A stretch of DNA of 64,000 nt from Aquimarina sp. Aq78 (GTDB lineage Bacteria > Bacteroidota > Bacteroidia > Flavobacteriales > Flavobacteriaceae). The stretch spans positions 62,001 through 126,000 of the forward strand of contig NZ_OMKA01000003.1 in assembly GCF_900299525.1 (NCBI RefSeq), in the 5' to 3' direction. A model generated the notes under the pieces. That model was given only the letters and a program-made list of their open reading frames with translations, ran no database searches and was not told the origin of the DNA. Shown here one piece after another: positions 35,367 to 44,442 of this stretch (positions are counted from its first letter, which is position 1; every line of letters starts with the position of its first letter). Made by a program: the position numbers and the translations under genes.

Positions 35367-37094
35367 ATGCAAATCACAGATTCTGATATAAACCTAAGAG
35401 TTGACGAGTGGTTAACTCCGGTTTTTGATACCACTACTCAAAAAGAAATTAAAAATTTACAGGATACTAATTCAGAAGAATTAAAAGAGAGCTTTTATAA
35501 AGATCTCGAATTTGGTACCGGAGGTATGCGTGGTATCATGGGTGTGGGAACCAATCGAATCAATAAATACACCTTGGGAAAAAGTACACAAGGGTTAAGT
35601 AATTATATGATCAAGCAATTTCCGGGAGAACAACCCAAAGCAGTAATTGCATATGATTGTAGACATAATAGTGATACGCTTGCGCAAGTAGTTGCAGATG
35701 TATTTTCTGCTAATGGTATTAAAGTCTATTTATTCTCCAGCCTTCGTCCTACTCCAGAATTGTCTTTTGCCGTGCGAGAATTAGGCTGTCATTGTGGTAT
35801 AGTACTCACTGCGAGTCATAATCCACCAGAATATAATGGATATAAAGTATATTGGCAGGATGGCGGACAATTAGTTCCGCCGCAAGATGGTGAGATTATT
35901 GCAGAAATAAATGCATTAAAATATTCAGATATTCAATTTGATACGAATCCTAGTCTTATTCAAAAAATAGATCAGGAGATTGATACTGTTTTTATTGAAC
36001 AGAGTGTGAAAAACGGAAGTTTCGCAGCTACCCAGGAAGCAAAAGATAATACGACAATTGTTTTTACTTCGTTACACGGTACTTCTATTACCGCTGTACC
36101 CGAGACTCTTGAAAAAGCAGGATACAAAAATGTACATATCGTAAAAGAACAAGCAGAACCCGATGGTAATTTTCCTACCGTAAAATCTCCTAACCCAGAA
36201 GAACCAGAAGCCTTAGCAATGGCAATGGAACTTGCTACCCAAGTTGATGCAGATATTGTAATTGGTACCGATCCTGATTGTGATCGATTAGGAATAGCTG
36301 TTCGTAATGATCAAGGGGAATTACAATTACTTAACGGAAACCAAACTATGATTGTAATGACCTGGTTTTTGTTAGAAAATTATAAAAAACAAGGGTTTAC
36401 TGGCAATGAATTTATTGCATCTACCATAGTATCTACTCCTATGATGCAAAGTCTGGCCCAGGCCTACGGTGTAGAATATAAAGAAGTACTAACCGGTTTT
36501 AAATGGATTGCCAAATTAATCAAAGATTTCCCTGACCAACACTTTATTGGTGGTGGTGAAGAAAGTTTTGGGTTTATGGTAGGTGATTTTGTTAGAGATA
36601 AAGATGCAGTAACGTCTACCCTACTCGCTTGTGAGATTGTTGCTTTTGCCAAAGCAAATGGTAGTTCTTTTTATAGTACTTTATTAGATTTATATACAAA
36701 ACATGGTTTTTATAAAGAGCATTTGGTTTCATTGGTAAAAAAAGGAATCGATGGTGCTGCAGAGATTAAGCAAACTATGGTGGATTTAAGAAATAATCCT
36801 CCAAAATCTCTAAATGAAGAAAAAGTAGTTTTGATCGAGGATTATCAAACCGGTATTGCCAAAAATGTTCAGGATCATACAGAGCATAGTATTGATATCC
36901 CAAAATCAAATGTTTTGATATTTTATACCGAAGCAGGAAGTAAAATTGCTGCCAGACCAAGCGGAACAGAACCAAAAATAAAATTTTATATCAGTGTACA
37001 GGAATCACTTCATACAAGTGCTGACTTTACTACTGTGCAACAACAATTAGATGGTAGAATTGAAGCCATCAAAAAAGACTTACAATTAACTTAA
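35367..37094 (+). CDS. Phospho-sugar mutase (phosphoglucomutase/phosphomannomutase)
   Basis: 575 residues with the four alpha-D-phosphohexomutase domains. The phospho-Ser is Ser150 in TASHNPPEYNG, the Mg2+ loop is GTDPDCDRLG (Asp302, Asp304, Asp306), the sugar-specificity loop is GGGEESFGF and the phosphate loop is RPSGTEPKIKFY. It interconverts hexose 1- and 6-phosphates. It is close in length to Bacillus PgcA. A TATTTTTG box at 35343-35350 is a likely promoter. The exporter gene follows at 31 bp. Confidence 0.93.
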   Translation: MQITDSDINLRVDEWLTPVFDTTTQKEIKNLQDTNSEELKESFYKDLEFGTGGMRGIMGVGTNRINKYTLGKSTQGLSNYMIKQFPGEQPKAVIAYDCRHNSDTLAQVVADVFSANGIKVYLFSSLRPTPELSFAVRELGCHCGIVLTASHNPPEYNGYKVYWQDGGQLVPPQDGEIIAEINALKYSDIQFDTNPSLIQKIDQEIDTVFIEQSVKNGSFAATQEAKDNTTIVFTSLHGTSITAVPETLEKAGYKNVHIVKEQAEPDGNFPTVKSPNPEEPEALAMAMELATQVDADIVIGTDPDCDRLGIAVRNDQGELQLLNGNQTMIVMTWFLLENYKKQGFTGNEFIASTIVSTPMMQSLAQAYGVEYKEVLTGFKWIAKLIKDFPDQHFIGGGEESFGFMVGDFVRDKDAVTSTLLACEIVAFAKANGSSFYSTLLDLYTKHGFYKEHLVSLVKKGIDGAAEIKQTMVDLRNNPPKSLNEEKVVLIEDYQTGIAKNVQDHTEHSIDIPKSNVLIFYTEAGSKIAARPSGTEPKIKFYISVQESLHTSADFTTVQQQLDGRIEAIKKDLQLT

Positions 37095-37125
37095 ACAACA
37101 GTGATAGCTGTTCAGTATATTTTTA

Positions 37126-38952
37126 ATGAATTATTTTAAACAAATCCTTCGCTTTGCGAAACCCTATAAAGTATATGCTATATTAAATATAATTTCTAAT
37201 ATTTTTTATGCCCTTTTCGGAACACTATCTATGGTATCTTTATTTCCCATGCTAAAGGTTCTTTTTGACAAAACTGAAAAAATTAGGGTTAAACCAAAAT
37301 GGGAAGGCATATTAAAAGCTAAAGAATATGGTGAAGATTATCTTAATTATTTTGTAACACAAAAAGCCGATCAAGGTAGTGAGGATGTCCTAATTTTTAT
37401 GGTGGTTCTTGTAATAAGTATGTTCTTTCTTAAGAATATTTTTAATTACCTGGCAATGTACTTTATTACATTTCTAAGAAATGGTGTTTTAAAGGATGTA
37501 CGTAATGAATTATACAAAAAGACAGTAGAATTACCACTGTCATATTTTTCAGAAAAAAGAAAAGGAGATACTATGGCTAGGATATCTACAGATGTTCTAG
37601 AAATACAACATTCCTTTTTATCTATATTAGAACTTATTGTAAGAGAGCCTTTGATGATTCTATTTACGATACTTACCATGCTATTGATAAGTTTAAAATT
37701 AACAATATTTGTCTTTATTTTTATTCCGATATCGGGGTTTTTGATTTCTTTAATTGGAAAAAAGTTGAAAAAACACTCGGATAAAGTACAACAAGAACAA
37801 GGATTCTTTCTTTCTATTGTCGAGGAAACTCTTGGTGGGTTAAAAGTTATCAAAGGATTTAATGCTGAAAAAATATTTGGAAAAAAGTTCCAGGAATCTA
37901 CTTCTCGTTTCTATAATTTTTCGAATACGCTACTTAACAGACAAAATCTTGCATCCCCAACAAGTGAATTTTTGGGTATAACTGTAATCTCTATTTTATT
38001 ATGGTATGGAGGGCAAATGGTACTAGTAGAAAAATCTTTGGATCCAGGACTTTTTATTGTGTATATGGGTCTTGCCTATAATATTCTTACGCCAGCAAAA
38101 GCCATTTCTAAGGCAAGTTATGGAGTAAAAAGAGGTAATGCAGCGGCAGAGCGTGTACTAGAAATATTAAATACGACCTCGCCTCTGCAAGATCACCCAA
38201 ATGCAAAAGAGAAAAAAGAGTTTACCACTGATATTACTCTAGAGAATATATCTTTTAAATATGAAGATGAGTATGTACTAAATGATTTTTCTTTAAAAGT
38301 ACCCAAAGGTAGTTCTGTTGCACTAGTTGGTCAGTCTGGTAGTGGTAAATCCACTATCGCCAATCTGGTTACTCGTTTTTATGATGTAAACAAAGGAAAT
38401 ATTAAAATAGATGGTGTAGATATTAAAGATCTAACCAAACACTCCTTAAGAGATCTCATGGGATTGGTTACCCAGGATTCTATTTTATTTAATGACTCTA
38501 TAAAAAATAATTTGTTGGTTGGAGATCCATCTGCATCTGACGAAGAAATTATAAAAGCTTTAAAAATTGCTAATGCCTGGGAATTTGTAAAAGATTTACC
38601 AGCAGGGATCGAAACCAATATAGGAGATAGCGGTAATAAAATTAGTGGCGGACAAAAGCAACGTTTATCTATAGCACGTGCTGTATTAAAAAATCCTCCT
38701 ATCATGATTTTGGATGAAGCAACTTCTGCTCTAGATACCGAAAGTGAACGATTGGTACAATCTGCATTAGAGAATATGATGAAAAACAGAACAAGTATTG
38801 TGATCGCTCATAGATTATCAACAATACAAAATTCAGATCTAATCGTTGTAATGCAAAAAGGGAAAATTGTTGAACAAGGTACACATGATGAGCTTATTTC
38901 TAAAGATGGTATTTATCAAAAATTGGTGAATATGCAATCATTAGATCAATAA
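37126..38952 (+). CDS. ABC exporter, MsbA-like (fused permease-ATPase)
   Basis: 608 residues. The N-terminal six-helix transmembrane domain (about 15-320) is followed by the ATPase with Walker A GQSGSGKST (about 402), signature ISGGQKQR, Walker B MILDEATSALD and the H-loop IVIAHRLSTIQ. MsbA-type proteins flip lipid A or other lipids across the inner membrane. The position after a glycosyltransferase and sugar mutase fits export of a glycolipid; this is inference. Confidence 0.9.
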   Translation: MNYFKQILRFAKPYKVYAILNIISNIFYALFGTLSMVSLFPMLKVLFDKTEKIRVKPKWEGILKAKEYGEDYLNYFVTQKADQGSEDVLIFMVVLVISMFFLKNIFNYLAMYFITFLRNGVLKDVRNELYKKTVELPLSYFSEKRKGDTMARISTDVLEIQHSFLSILELIVREPLMILFTILTMLLISLKLTIFVFIFIPISGFLISLIGKKLKKHSDKVQQEQGFFLSIVEETLGGLKVIKGFNAEKIFGKKFQESTSRFYNFSNTLLNRQNLASPTSEFLGITVISILLWYGGQMVLVEKSLDPGLFIVYMGLAYNILTPAKAISKASYGVKRGNAAAERVLEILNTTSPLQDHPNAKEKKEFTTDITLENISFKYEDEYVLNDFSLKVPKGSSVALVGQSGSGKSTIANLVTRFYDVNKGNIKIDGVDIKDLTKHSLRDLMGLVTQDSILFNDSIKNNLLVGDPSASDEEIIKALKIANAWEFVKDLPAGIETNIGDSGNKISGGQKQRLSIARAVLKNPPIMILDEATSALDTESERLVQSALENMMKNRTSIVIAHRLSTIQNSDLIVVMQKGKIVEQGTHDELISKDGIYQKLVNMQSLDQ

Positions 38953-38980
38953 AAAACTTATAGTTTACAATAAAACGACA

Positions 38981-39019
38981 AAACCCCTGTAACTATTAAG
39001 TACAGGGGTTTGATTTTTC
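38981..39019 (+). terminator. Intrinsic terminator after the ABC exporter
   Basis: Eleven-bp stem AAACCCCTGTA / TACAGGGGTTT with a 9-nt loop, followed by GATTTTT. It closes the sugar mutase-exporter unit. Confidence 0.85.
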
Positions 39020-39437
39020 TAAGAACTATTTCTGGTTAAATTTACTTAATAAAAACAACTAGAATTGATATCTCCCCCTCTGCTTGTTCCAATATTAATA
39101 CCTATCCATTTAACTTTGAAATGGTATCAATTGTAATCACCATCATTTTCTTCATCAGTGGTATTCCAAATATTCATTGATTATCTCATCGATTATGTTT
39201 TCTGTATACCTAACTACAATCTCTAATTCTCCTAAAAAATGATAAAGATTTAAAGTATCTAATAGTAAATTTTTGATACAGATTACTTGACTAGATGGTT
39301 AAAAAGGTATAAAACGAAGGTTAGCACATATTAAGAATATGGCCTTACCATTCAATTAAAAAAAGGTGTATTGAATTTGGAATTACCGATGTTATTTATC
39401 TAACTTTAAGCTAGTTAAATCTCTTAAAACAAACTCA
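39020..39437. other. 418-bp intergenic region
   Basis: AT-rich, with no coding frame, RNA gene or repeat that I can support. It presumably holds the promoter of the T9SS protein gene. Confidence 0.5.
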
Positions 39438-41993
39438 ATGAAACTAAAAAATTTATTATTATTACCGCTATTGTTCGCCGTTTCTTTTATGACCCGCGCA
39501 CAAGAAAATGACACCAAAGCTTTCTATCATGGAAAGATATCTTCTGTAGAGTATGTCTCATCTCTAGAATCAAGACCCAATGATCTTACCCCCCCGGACA
39601 ATTCGGTAAGGGAGGCAAAAGATAAAAAATCATTAGGAAATCAAATTGTATCTGGCAAAGACCCTCAAACGAAAAATGATTACTTCGTAAGAAATAAACA
39701 TGAAAAGGAACAAAGCATGAAAAGAGCTCCCGCTAGCCTTGTTTTTGACACCTATTCATCAAATTCTCAACCGACAGATCCTTCTATGGCCATAGGCCCT
39801 AATCATGTGATGGTGGTTTATAATACCGGGTTTATGATTTATGATAAATCTGGTAATCAATTGTTAGGTCAAACCGCTCCTAATCCTGCTATTTTCCCTT
39901 CGGGTGGCTGTTGTGATCTTACGGCATCCTATGATAATGCAGCAGATAGATGGGTACTTTCATTTTTGGGATCCGGAGCTCAGGTGGCGGTTTCAGATGG
40001 CCCTAACCCATTAACAGCAGGATGGTATATATACAATATTCCGGGTATAGCAGATTATCAAAAACTATCTGTCTGGAGTGATGGATACTATATTACCGAA
40101 AATACTGGAGGTACTAATAAACTTTGGGCATTAGAGAGAACTGCTATGTTGGCAGGAAATTCTTCAGCTCAAATTATTGGATTTAAACTTCCGGGGATTG
40201 TTACCAGTGGTTTTCATAGTCCGCAAGCTTTAAATGTTACTAATGGCAATTTACCTGCTGCTGGAGGTGCTACCATAGTCTATTTACAGGACAATGCATG
40301 GAGCGGAGTATCTGTGGACCATATTAAAGTTTGGACTGCTAATATAGATTGGACTACTCCAGCAAACTCGACAGTTTCAAACCCTCAGCAAATCAATACA
40401 ACACCTTTTATTAGTGTTTTTGACAATGGAAGTTTTACTAATTTAACTCAACCCGGAGGCGGTGCAATTGATGCACTACAAGCAACTATCATGAATCAAG
40501 CTCAATTTAGAAAATTTGCTACTCATAATTCTGCAGTATTTAATTTTGTAGTTGATACAGATGCTGGTTCAGGTGAACTGGCAGGAGTACGTTGGTACGA
40601 GTTTCGACAAAGTGGGGATAATCAGCCTTGGTCTTTATATCAAGAGGGCACTTATACCGCACCAGATGGAAGACATGCCTGGAACGCTAGTCTCGCAATG
40701 GATGGAAACGGAAATATAGGAATGGGATATACATCTATGTCTGGACCTACAACACCAACAACAGTTAGAGTAAGTTCTTATTTTACAGGGAGATTGAGTT
40801 CTGACCCATTAGGAACAATGACAAGTACAGAAGGACTCATCGCAAATGGAACTGGAAATATTAGCGGTAACCGATATGGGGATTATAGCAAGATTGATGT
40901 AGATCCATCTGATGATTCTTCATTTTGGTTTATTACCGAGTATATTAAGAGTGGTAGAAAAGGTGTCGTTGGAAAATTTCAAATTCAAGCTGGTACTCCT
41001 GATACTGAAGCACCAACGAATCCAACTAATTTGGTTGCCAGTAACATCACATCTAGTGGATCAGTACTTAATTGGACCGCATCTACAGATAATGTGGGTG
41101 TAGCTCGCTATAATATCTCTATAGGTGGTACTGTTGTTGGTACTTCTACAACTACTACTTTTAACGTTACCGGGCTTTCACCTTCAACCACATATACTGC
41201 TTCTGTAACTGCCGAAGATGCTGCCGGGAATGTTTCAGGAAATGCTACTACTTCGTTCACTACAACAGGAACCGTTGTTACTTATTGTAGCTCTGCAAGT
41301 ACAAATGCAAGCGAAGAATTTATTAGCAATGTCCAGTTAAATACAATCAACAAAAGTTCTGATGCACAACTATATTCAGATTTCACTTCAATTTCTACAG
41401 ATTTAAACGAAGGTCAAACATATACTGTTACGGTTGTCCCTACCTGGACAGGAACCACGTACTCTGAAGCATACGCTGTTTGGATTGACTACAATAATAA
41501 TGGAGATTTTAATGATACAGGCGAATTAGTTTGGTCCAAAGCCGCTTCGACTAATACTTCTAATAGTGGATCTTTTACAGTTCCTAGTGGAACTTCTAAA
41601 ACTTCGGTTAGAATGAGAGTTTCAATGAAGTATAATGGAATTCCAACCTCTTGTGAAGCTTTCACTTATGGTGAAGTGGAAGATTACACAATTAATCTTG
41701 GAACTGGAGTCACTGTTAATAATGATGTAGAAGCTCTGAGATCATTCACTCAAAACTCAAAAAGGAATATTAAAATGCATCCTAATCCAGCAAATTCAAA
41801 GTTAACTATTGATATTTTGGGAGGTGATTTTGATGAGATTATAATATTTGCATCCACAGGAGCGATCATTAAAAAGATAAATCCAAGTGTGGGTTCTCAT
41901 GACATTGATGTCTCACAATTTACAACTGGTATGTATTTTGTAAGATTTGTTTCTAAAAGGTTGGCTGTCACCAAAAGATTTATAAAACAATAA
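39438..41993 (+). CDS. Secreted multidomain protein with FN3, GEVED and T9SS type A sorting domains
   Basis: 851 residues with a signal peptide ending TRAQ. The large N-terminal part (about 80-515) is beta-propeller-like, with SDGPNPLTAGWYIYNIPG and GNRYGDYSKIDVDPSDDSSFW segments. A fibronectin III domain follows at about 521-612, a GEVED domain at about 678-753 (WIDYNNNGDFND, ending GEVEDY), and a C-terminal Por secretion domain (HPNPANSKLTID ... GMYFVRF) that directs export by the type IX system. It is surface-attached or released. Ligand unknown; there is no protease or glycosidase motif. Confidence 0.9.
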   Translation: MKLKNLLLLPLLFAVSFMTRAQENDTKAFYHGKISSVEYVSSLESRPNDLTPPDNSVREAKDKKSLGNQIVSGKDPQTKNDYFVRNKHEKEQSMKRAPASLVFDTYSSNSQPTDPSMAIGPNHVMVVYNTGFMIYDKSGNQLLGQTAPNPAIFPSGGCCDLTASYDNAADRWVLSFLGSGAQVAVSDGPNPLTAGWYIYNIPGIADYQKLSVWSDGYYITENTGGTNKLWALERTAMLAGNSSAQIIGFKLPGIVTSGFHSPQALNVTNGNLPAAGGATIVYLQDNAWSGVSVDHIKVWTANIDWTTPANSTVSNPQQINTTPFISVFDNGSFTNLTQPGGGAIDALQATIMNQAQFRKFATHNSAVFNFVVDTDAGSGELAGVRWYEFRQSGDNQPWSLYQEGTYTAPDGRHAWNASLAMDGNGNIGMGYTSMSGPTTPTTVRVSSYFTGRLSSDPLGTMTSTEGLIANGTGNISGNRYGDYSKIDVDPSDDSSFWFITEYIKSGRKGVVGKFQIQAGTPDTEAPTNPTNLVASNITSSGSVLNWTASTDNVGVARYNISIGGTVVGTSTTTTFNVTGLSPSTTYTASVTAEDAAGNVSGNATTSFTTTGTVVTYCSSASTNASEEFISNVQLNTINKSSDAQLYSDFTSISTDLNEGQTYTVTVVPTWTGTTYSEAYAVWIDYNNNGDFNDTGELVWSKAASTNTSNSGSFTVPSGTSKTSVRMRVSMKYNGIPTSCEAFTYGEVEDYTINLGTGVTVNNDVEALRSFTQNSKRNIKMHPNPANSKLTIDILGGDFDEIIIFASTGAIIKKINPSVGSHDIDVSQFTTGMYFVRFVSKRLAVTKRFIKQ

Positions 41994-42012
41994 TAGTCTA
42001 ATTAATAGTTCT

Positions 42013-42044
42013 AAAAGGCTATCTCTAGGGATGGCCTTTTTTTT
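42013..42044 (+). terminator. Intrinsic terminator after the T9SS protein gene
   Basis: Eleven-bp stem AAAAGGCTATC / GATGGCCTTTT (one T.G wobble) with a 6-nt loop, followed by further T residues (eight in all). Confidence 0.85.
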
Positions 42045-42277
42045 GTGGTTATTGTTGAATACACGTACTTCATAAAAATACGAGTTCAAAACGAGCTTAA
42101 CGATAGCTCTTTTGGAAAAAAGAACGATATCTATTCTGAGATATTAGAAATGTGAAATTCTTCCTTTTCTGACCGACCACGTATTTTCACAAACCAAAAA
42201 TTGATTTTAACCGCATAAAACTATACTTTATCTATAAAAAATTGTATTTAAATTAAAACTATCGAAAAGATAAAACA

Positions 42278-42411
42278 TAAAAAAGAGTGCTTCCGCACTC
42301 TTTTTCTTCACACAAATCATCTTAATTTAGGGGCTTATTCTAAAATTAAAACTCACTCTTATTAACATCTTCCATCTTGGGGGGAATGGAAGGACTAACT
42401 CTCTTTAATTA
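42278..42411 (-). ncRNA. Putative small RNA, tandem copy 1
   Basis: Predicted about 133-nt transcript. Read 5' to 3' on the minus strand: hairpin 1 (plus 42369-42392, stem CTTCCAT/ATGGAAG, C-rich loop), hairpin 2 (about plus 42321-42350, TTAATTTTAG/CTAAATTAA with AAGCCC in the loop), the invariant stretch GATGATTTGTGTGAAG, and a terminator with 8-bp stem AAGAGTGC/GCACTCTT closed by GGAA (a GNRA tetraloop) and followed by T residues. It differs from copies 2 and 3 at several positions, including a compensatory C-G for U-A in hairpin 1. No conserved peptide is encoded. Function unknown. Confidence 0.6.
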
Positions 42412-42416
42412 TGATG

Positions 42417-42448
42417 TAAATATAATACAAAAATCCGGGACGTCCAAA
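42417..42448 (-). promoter_or_regulatory. Promoter of small RNA copy 1
   Basis: On the minus strand: TTTG (plus 42445-42448), 20-nt spacer, TATATTTA (plus 42417-42424). This fits the Bacteroidota -33/-7 consensus. A conserved TAGATAAAAT element lies just upstream. Confidence 0.6.
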
Positions 42449-42595
42449 TAAAAATTGAATTTTATCTATAAAAAATACTTTTTAACCGCATTAAACTTAA
42501 CAATAACCATAATTAAGTAATCTAATTCCTACAATTATTGATTTTTAATAGAGAATAAATTTTATTTATTTAAAAGTTATCGAATATATTAAACA

Positions 42596-42724
42596 TAAAA
42601 AAGAGTGCTTTCGCACTCTTTTTCTTCACACAAATCATCTTAATTTAGGGGCTTACTCTAAAATTAAAACTCACTTTTATAAAAACTTTCATCTTGGGGG
42701 AAATGAAAGAACTCAATCATTATT
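42596..42724 (-). ncRNA. Putative small RNA, tandem copy 2
   Basis: Predicted about 129-nt transcript. Hairpin 1 is at plus 42686-42709 (stem CTTTCAT/ATGAAAG, extendable by T.G and T-A to leave the loop CCCCCA). Hairpin 2 is as in copy 1 with one loop change. The terminator stem AAGAGTGC/GCACTCTT (plus 42601-42620) is closed by GAAA on the RNA strand and followed by a T tract. Nearly identical to copy 3. An 18-codon frame from its ATG is not kept in copy 1. Confidence 0.62.
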
Positions 42725-42730
42725 ACACTG

Positions 42731-42761
42731 TAAAGATAGTAATTATTTTCAATCCACCAAA
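42731..42761 (-). promoter_or_regulatory. Promoter of small RNA copy 2
   Basis: Minus strand: TTTG (plus 42758-42761), 19-nt spacer, TATCTTTA (plus 42731-42738). Confidence 0.6.
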
Positions 42762-42889
42762 TAAAAAATGCATTTTATCTAATAATTATGTGTTTTAACT
42801 TTTAAAAATTAAATAAATATTATATTTTGTAGTCCTTATCCTACAATCATGAATATTTCGAAATATTACCTGGTAAAAAGTATTAAACA

Positions 42890-43019
42890 TAAAAAAGAGT
42901 GCTTTCGCACTCTTTCTCTTCACACAAATCATCTTAATTTAGGGGCTTACTCTAAAATTAAAACTCACTTTTATAAAAAACTTTCATCTTGGGGGAAATG
43001 AAAGAACTCAATCATTATT
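42890..43019 (-). ncRNA. Putative small RNA, tandem copy 3
   Basis: Predicted about 130-nt transcript with hairpin 1 at plus 42981-43004, hairpin 2 at about plus 42933-42963 and the terminator at plus 42895-42914 (GAAA tetraloop). Units 1-2 and 2-3 are spaced 318 and 294 bp, measured at the terminator stem. Copy 3 lies divergent to the ECF sigma gene, with about 170 bp between its -33 box and the sigma start. Confidence 0.62.
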
Positions 43020-43025
43020 ACACTG

Positions 43026-43056
43026 TAAAGATAGTAATTATTTTCAATTCACCAAA
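43026..43056 (-). promoter_or_regulatory. Promoter of small RNA copy 3
   Basis: Minus strand: TTTG (plus 43053-43056), 19-nt spacer, TATCTTTA (plus 43026-43033), with TAGATAAAAT just upstream. Confidence 0.6.
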
Positions 43057-43230
43057 CAAAAAGTGTATTTTATCTATAAAAAAAGTAAATAATCATATAA
43101 TTTAACATTTAATCCTACAAAATTCCTACAAAAAATATTTAAAATATGATTAAACCTTTTTTATGTACATTAGTCATATAGTAGTACCAAGATCAAATAA
43201 TTGATCATTTCAATAAAACTAATTTTACCT

Positions 43231-43779
43231 TTGAACACTCAGGAAGAACAAGACCTACTTATTGCCTTACAATCAGACGAGGATATAAATATCGCTTTTG
43301 GTAAGCTTGTTGCTATATATCAACAGCGCCTTTACTGGCATATTAGGAATATGGTAAAAAATCATGATGATACAGATGATATACTACAAAATGTGTTTAT
43401 TAAAGTGTATAAGAATATAAAAAAATTTAAAGGAGATAGTAAATTATACTCTTGGTTATATCGTATAGCCACAAATGAGTCTATTACTTTTCTTAATCAA
43501 AAAGCAAAAAAATATAATATTAGTAATGAAGAGTTAAGTTTACAATTAATTCAGAACCTCGAAGCAGATGTTTATTATGAAGGAGATCAAATACAACTCA
43601 TGTTGCAAAAGGCTATAGCTACTTTGCCACAAAAACAACAACAGGTCTTTAATATGAAATATTTTCAGGAACTAAAATATCGTGAGATGTCAGAAATTCT
43701 GGAGACCAGTGAAGGGGCATTAAAAGCTTCGTATCATTTAGCTTCAAAAAAAATTGAAGAATTTTTAAAAAAAGATTAA
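43231..43779 (+). CDS. ECF-type RNA polymerase sigma factor
   Basis: 182 residues from TTG at 43231 (MNTQEEQDLLIALQ); a TTG at 43201 would add ten hydrophobic residues atypical of the family. Sigma region 2 is YQQRLYWHIRNMVKNHDDTDDILQNVFIKVYKNIKKFKGDSKLYSWLYRIATNE. Region 4 is LPQKQQQVFNMKYFQELKYREMSEILETSEGALKASYHLASKKIEEFL. First gene of a three-gene unit with a putative anti-sigma protein and a sensor. Confidence 0.93.
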   Translation: MNTQEEQDLLIALQSDEDINIAFGKLVAIYQQRLYWHIRNMVKNHDDTDDILQNVFIKVYKNIKKFKGDSKLYSWLYRIATNESITFLNQKAKKYNISNEELSLQLIQNLEADVYYEGDQIQLMLQKAIATLPQKQQQVFNMKYFQELKYREMSEILETSEGALKASYHLASKKIEEFLKKD

Positions 43780-43810
43780 ACCATTTTATAATAAAAAAGT
43801 CATACTATCA

Positions 43811-44335
43811 GTGAAAAAAGATAAATCACATAAAAACAATGACGGTTTTAAAGTACCAGAAGGTTATTTTGAAAGTTTCGAAAGTAAGCTTTTTGAAAAA
43901 ATAGCTTCAGATAAAGATGACCAACTGAGTTCCAAAATGGATTCGGGTTTTAAAACCCCAGAAGACTATTTTACTACTTTAGAAGGTAATATAATGCAAA
44001 AAATTGATGATGATAAACCCAAAGGGGAACTTATCTCATTACGAGCCAAGAAAAATATTTTATATCTCTCTGGTATTGCAGCAATGATTGCTATTATTAT
44101 ATCTGTATCCATACCTAAAGAATCAGAATTAAATTTTAATTCTATTGAGGTTGCCGATATACATGCTTATTTTACCGAAGAAGATATTGAACTTAGTACT
44201 ACAGAAATAGCAGTTCTATTAGATGATGATATTATGTATTCGGAAACATTCGAAAAAGAATTAATTGATGATGAAACTTTATTAGAGTATTTATCCGAAG
44301 AGGATTTAGATGATGAAATTATATTTACAGAATAA
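43811..44335 (+). CDS. Putative membrane anti-sigma factor
   Basis: 174 residues from GTG at 43811. Two copies of the motif GFKxPExYFxxxExxxxxKI occur in the cytoplasmic part (about residues 12-31 and 46-65), then one transmembrane helix (about 83-102, ILYLSGIAAMIAIIISVSI) and a strongly acidic periplasmic tail. No zinc-finger HxxxCxxC is present. The assignment rests on position directly after the sigma gene (31-bp gap) and topology. Confidence 0.7.
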   Translation: MKKDKSHKNNDGFKVPEGYFESFESKLFEKIASDKDDQLSSKMDSGFKTPEDYFTTLEGNIMQKIDDDKPKGELISLRAKKNILYLSGIAAMIAIIISVSIPKESELNFNSIEVADIHAYFTEEDIELSTTEIAVLLDDDIMYSETFEKELIDDETLLEYLSEEDLDDEIIFTE

Positions 44336-44442
44336 AACATACACATGAAACCGACTCGATTAAAATAATTATTAAAACATCAATCTATAATTCTTTTAAT
44401 CGTCAAAGATTACATGTGACCTCTAAAACAATAAACATACAC

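Larger units (their letters stand above)
41994..43230. other. 1.24-kb intergenic region with tandem small-RNA-like units
   Basis: Contains the terminator of the T9SS gene, a possible degenerate unit (about 42080-42240) and three well conserved minus-strand units (listed separately), then the promoter region of the ECF sigma factor. No protein-coding gene is supported on either strand. Confidence 0.7.

Noticed and set aside
42670..42725. 18-codon minus-strand peptide (MIEFFHFPQDESF...) in sRNA copy 2
   Set aside because: Copy 3 gives a different ending and copy 1 lacks the ATG and has a stop, while RNA pairing is kept by compensation. RNA function fits better than peptide function.
42283..42914. 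AAGAGTGC hairpins as plus-strand terminators only
   Set aside because: They do have T residues on the plus side, but a matching promoter, GNRA loops and ordered hairpins exist only on the minus strand.
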